From contig CAYSDH010000002.1 of the NCBI GenBank assembly GCA_964429805.1, positions 50,380 through 114,379 of the forward strand: 64,000 nt of DNA, written 5' to 3'. Origin of the DNA: CAYSDH01 sp964429805 (GTDB lineage: Bacteria > Bacteroidota > Bacteroidia > Flavobacteriales_D > JABDKJ01). A program made the translations under genes and the position numbers. How positions within the stretch are numbered: the first letter of the stretch is position 1; the number at the start of each line of letters is the position of its first letter. Below, piece by piece: positions 62,582-64,000 of this stretch. The notes beneath the pieces were generated by a model. That model did not search any database, was not told where the DNA came from, and was given only the letters and a program-made list of their open reading frames with translations.

Positions 62582-63820
62582 ATGGCAAAAGGAGAAGAAA
62601 TAACATGTTCATTCTGCGGGAGGAAACGACAAGATGTCGGTATCCTCATCGCAGGTGTAACAGGTCATATATGTGACAACTGCGTTGAGCAGGCCAAAGA
62701 CATCATCAAGTCCAATGCGAGTGAAAAAAGTGTTGGAAATGAAGTTGAAGAAGGCCTAAAACTCTACAAGCCTGCAGAAATCAAAAAATTCTTGGACGAG
62801 TATGTTATCGGTCAAGAAGACGCCAAAAAAGTGATGTCTGTGGCTGTCTATAATCACTATAAGAGACTCCAGCATCAAGAGTTGGACAAAGATGGTGTAG
62901 AGATAGACAAGTCAAATATATTGATGGTCGGCCCGACCGGAACTGGAAAAACTCTTCTTGCCAGAACTATTGCACGCATGCTTAACGTGCCTTTCACCAT
63001 CGCTGATGCGACTATACTCACAGAGGCAGGTTATGTTGGTGAAGATGTAGAGAGCATCTTATCTAAGCTTCTTCAAGCGGCAGAATTTGATGTGGCAAAA
63101 GCCGAAAAAGGAATTGTCTTCATCGATGAGATAGACAAAGTCGCACGTAAAAGTGACAATGCCTCTATTACCAGAGATGTTAGTGGGGAAGGAGTGCAGC
63201 AAGCACTTTTGAAATTGCTCGAAGGTTCTCATGTAAACGTTCCGCCTCACGGAGGACGAAAGCATCCAGAAAAGCAAATGATTAAGGTCGATACCAAAAA
63301 CATTCTCTTCATTGCTGGAGGTGCATTTGCAGGAATCGATAGACTAATCAAGCAGCGTGTAAATCGCACAGCCATGGGCTTTGCTCAGTCTGATGAGAAA
63401 GAAGAATTAGGAGATGACTTATTGAAATTTGTCTCTCCAGTTGATGTCCGAAAGTTTGGACTCATCCCCGAGTTGATAGGAAGGCTGCCAGTAATCACGC
63501 ATCTCGATCCACTTGATGCCGAAGCACTGCGAGCCATTTTGACTGAGCCAAAAAATGCTTTGGTCAAGCAATACGAAAAACTTTTTCACATAGATGGAGT
63601 GCAGCTATCCTTTGATAAAGGTGCGCTTGACTTTATTGTGGAGAAGGCAGTAGAATATCAGCTTGGAGCAAGAGGTCTTCGCTCCATTTGTGAGGCGATT
63701 ATGACAGATGCTATGTTTGAGATTCCGTCAGAAGAGGGTCAGAAAAAGTTAAAGATTACCAAGGCGTATGCCGAAGGGAAATTTAATAAGAGCAAGATTT
63801 CTAAACTCAAGGTGGCCTAA
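62582..63820 (+). CDS. clpX: ATP-dependent Clp protease ATP-binding subunit ClpX
   Basis: ClpX (412 residues) unfolds substrates and feeds them into ClpP. The N-terminal zinc-binding domain has Cys9, Cys12, Cys31 and Cys34. Walker A GPTGTGKT is near residue 119, the pore loop GYVGEDVE near 145, and Walker B IVFIDEIDK near 180. Sensor-type GLIPELIGRLPVI comes later. The ClpP-docking loop reads RTAMGFA, with MGF in place of IGF, an accepted variant. It ends with the usual basic tail. It directly follows clpP. Confidence 0.97.
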   Translation: MAKGEEITCSFCGRKRQDVGILIAGVTGHICDNCVEQAKDIIKSNASEKSVGNEVEEGLKLYKPAEIKKFLDEYVIGQEDAKKVMSVAVYNHYKRLQHQELDKDGVEIDKSNILMVGPTGTGKTLLARTIARMLNVPFTIADATILTEAGYVGEDVESILSKLLQAAEFDVAKAEKGIVFIDEIDKVARKSDNASITRDVSGEGVQQALLKLLEGSHVNVPPHGGRKHPEKQMIKVDTKNILFIAGGAFAGIDRLIKQRVNRTAMGFAQSDEKEELGDDLLKFVSPVDVRKFGLIPELIGRLPVITHLDPLDAEALRAILTEPKNALVKQYEKLFHIDGVQLSFDKGALDFIVEKAVEYQLGARGLRSICEAIMTDAMFEIPSEEGQKKLKITKAYAEGKFNKSKISKLKVA

Positions 63821-63861
63821 GTAGTCACCACTCTCCACCTTTTTTGCAGCATTTTAATCAG

Positions 63862-64000
63862 CTACTTAGCGGGCAACCACTCCTGAGTGCGATAGAAAAA
63901 AGCAATGTATCCTCGCACTTTGAGCTTGCCATCTTCCACCCAGATCTTACAGTCATAGGTTTTTCCTTCTTCACAGTCTAGTATGGTTCCGTCATCCCAT
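63862..64000 (-). CDS. C-terminal end of a DUF2147-type protein (partial)
   Basis: Reading the minus strand from the window edge, an open frame of 45 codons ends at a TAG (63862-63864): WDDGTILDCEEGKTYDCKIW, then VEDGKLKVRGYIAFFYRTQE and WLPAK. The pattern of G-T-I-x-D, GKTYxCKxW, LKVRGYIxxxxRTQxW is the C-terminal signature of DUF2147 proteins, small exported proteins of unknown function. The start lies beyond the window. It converges on clpX. Confidence 0.75.
   Translation of the reverse strand, partial: WDDGTILDCEEGKTYDCKIWVEDGKLKVRGYIAFFYRTQEWLPAK

Overview
The window reads as chromosome of a Bacteroidota bacterium, most likely a marine-type member of the Flavobacteriales. The evidence is: gliding genes gldB and gldC; many secreted proteins ending in type IX secretion (T9SS) type A sorting domains; Bacteroidota promoters of the form TTG-N19/20-TAnnTTTG; a K+-dependent membrane pyrophosphatase of flavobacterial type; and the gene order rsfS-ftsH-DUF2007-cdsA-psd opposite birA. 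Base composition is roughly mid-40s % GC throughout. I saw no insertion sequence, prophage, CRISPR array or rRNA operon.

Layout. 1-8 kb: nadE, an outer-membrane barrel, gldB-gldC and engB, then a translationally coupled operon of three envelope proteins of unknown role (3955-7960). 8-13 kb: an SH3-domain exported protein, a 1212-residue TraB/GumN-type protein and an alpha/beta hydrolase. 13-18 kb: nucleoside transporter, bifunctional nuclease and electron-transfer flavoprotein (etfBA) on the minus strand, divergent from pdhB. 18-22 kb: a small haem-motif lipoprotein, then a membrane pyrophosphatase fused to a YceI-like domain. 22-32 kb: two deoxynucleoside kinases, a GH3-family ligase, a Kelch T9SS cargo, sppA, folK, an OmpA/TPR lipoprotein and a Cys/Lys-rich exported peptide. 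32-38 kb: phospholipid synthesis (psd, cdsA), ftsH, rsfS, birA and a flavin reductase.

38-60 kb is the unusual part. Six consecutive plus-strand genes, about 22 kb, encode large secreted proteins: a metzincin protease, an adhesin-like protein, a 14-repeat propeller protein, a small cargo, a propeller/vanadium-haloperoxidase-type fusion and a final small protein. Five of the six carry the same module, a Cys-bracketed tandem dockerin-like repeat (signature DFLxxNSxFG, four Cys). In three it lies before a helical spacer and a T9SS sorting domain. In the last two it is the very C-terminus and no sorting domain follows. MAM-like, CUB-like, Fn3-like and a Tyr-Gly-Trp beta domain are shuffled among the same proteins. 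This looks like a co-evolving surface or secreted assembly, and it is the best candidate here for an undescribed system.

60-64 kb returns to housekeeping: tRNA-Leu(UAG), trigger factor, clpP, clpX, and the C-terminal end of a DUF2147-type protein that runs off the window edge. Gene functions are assigned by motif recognition only; no database search was run.
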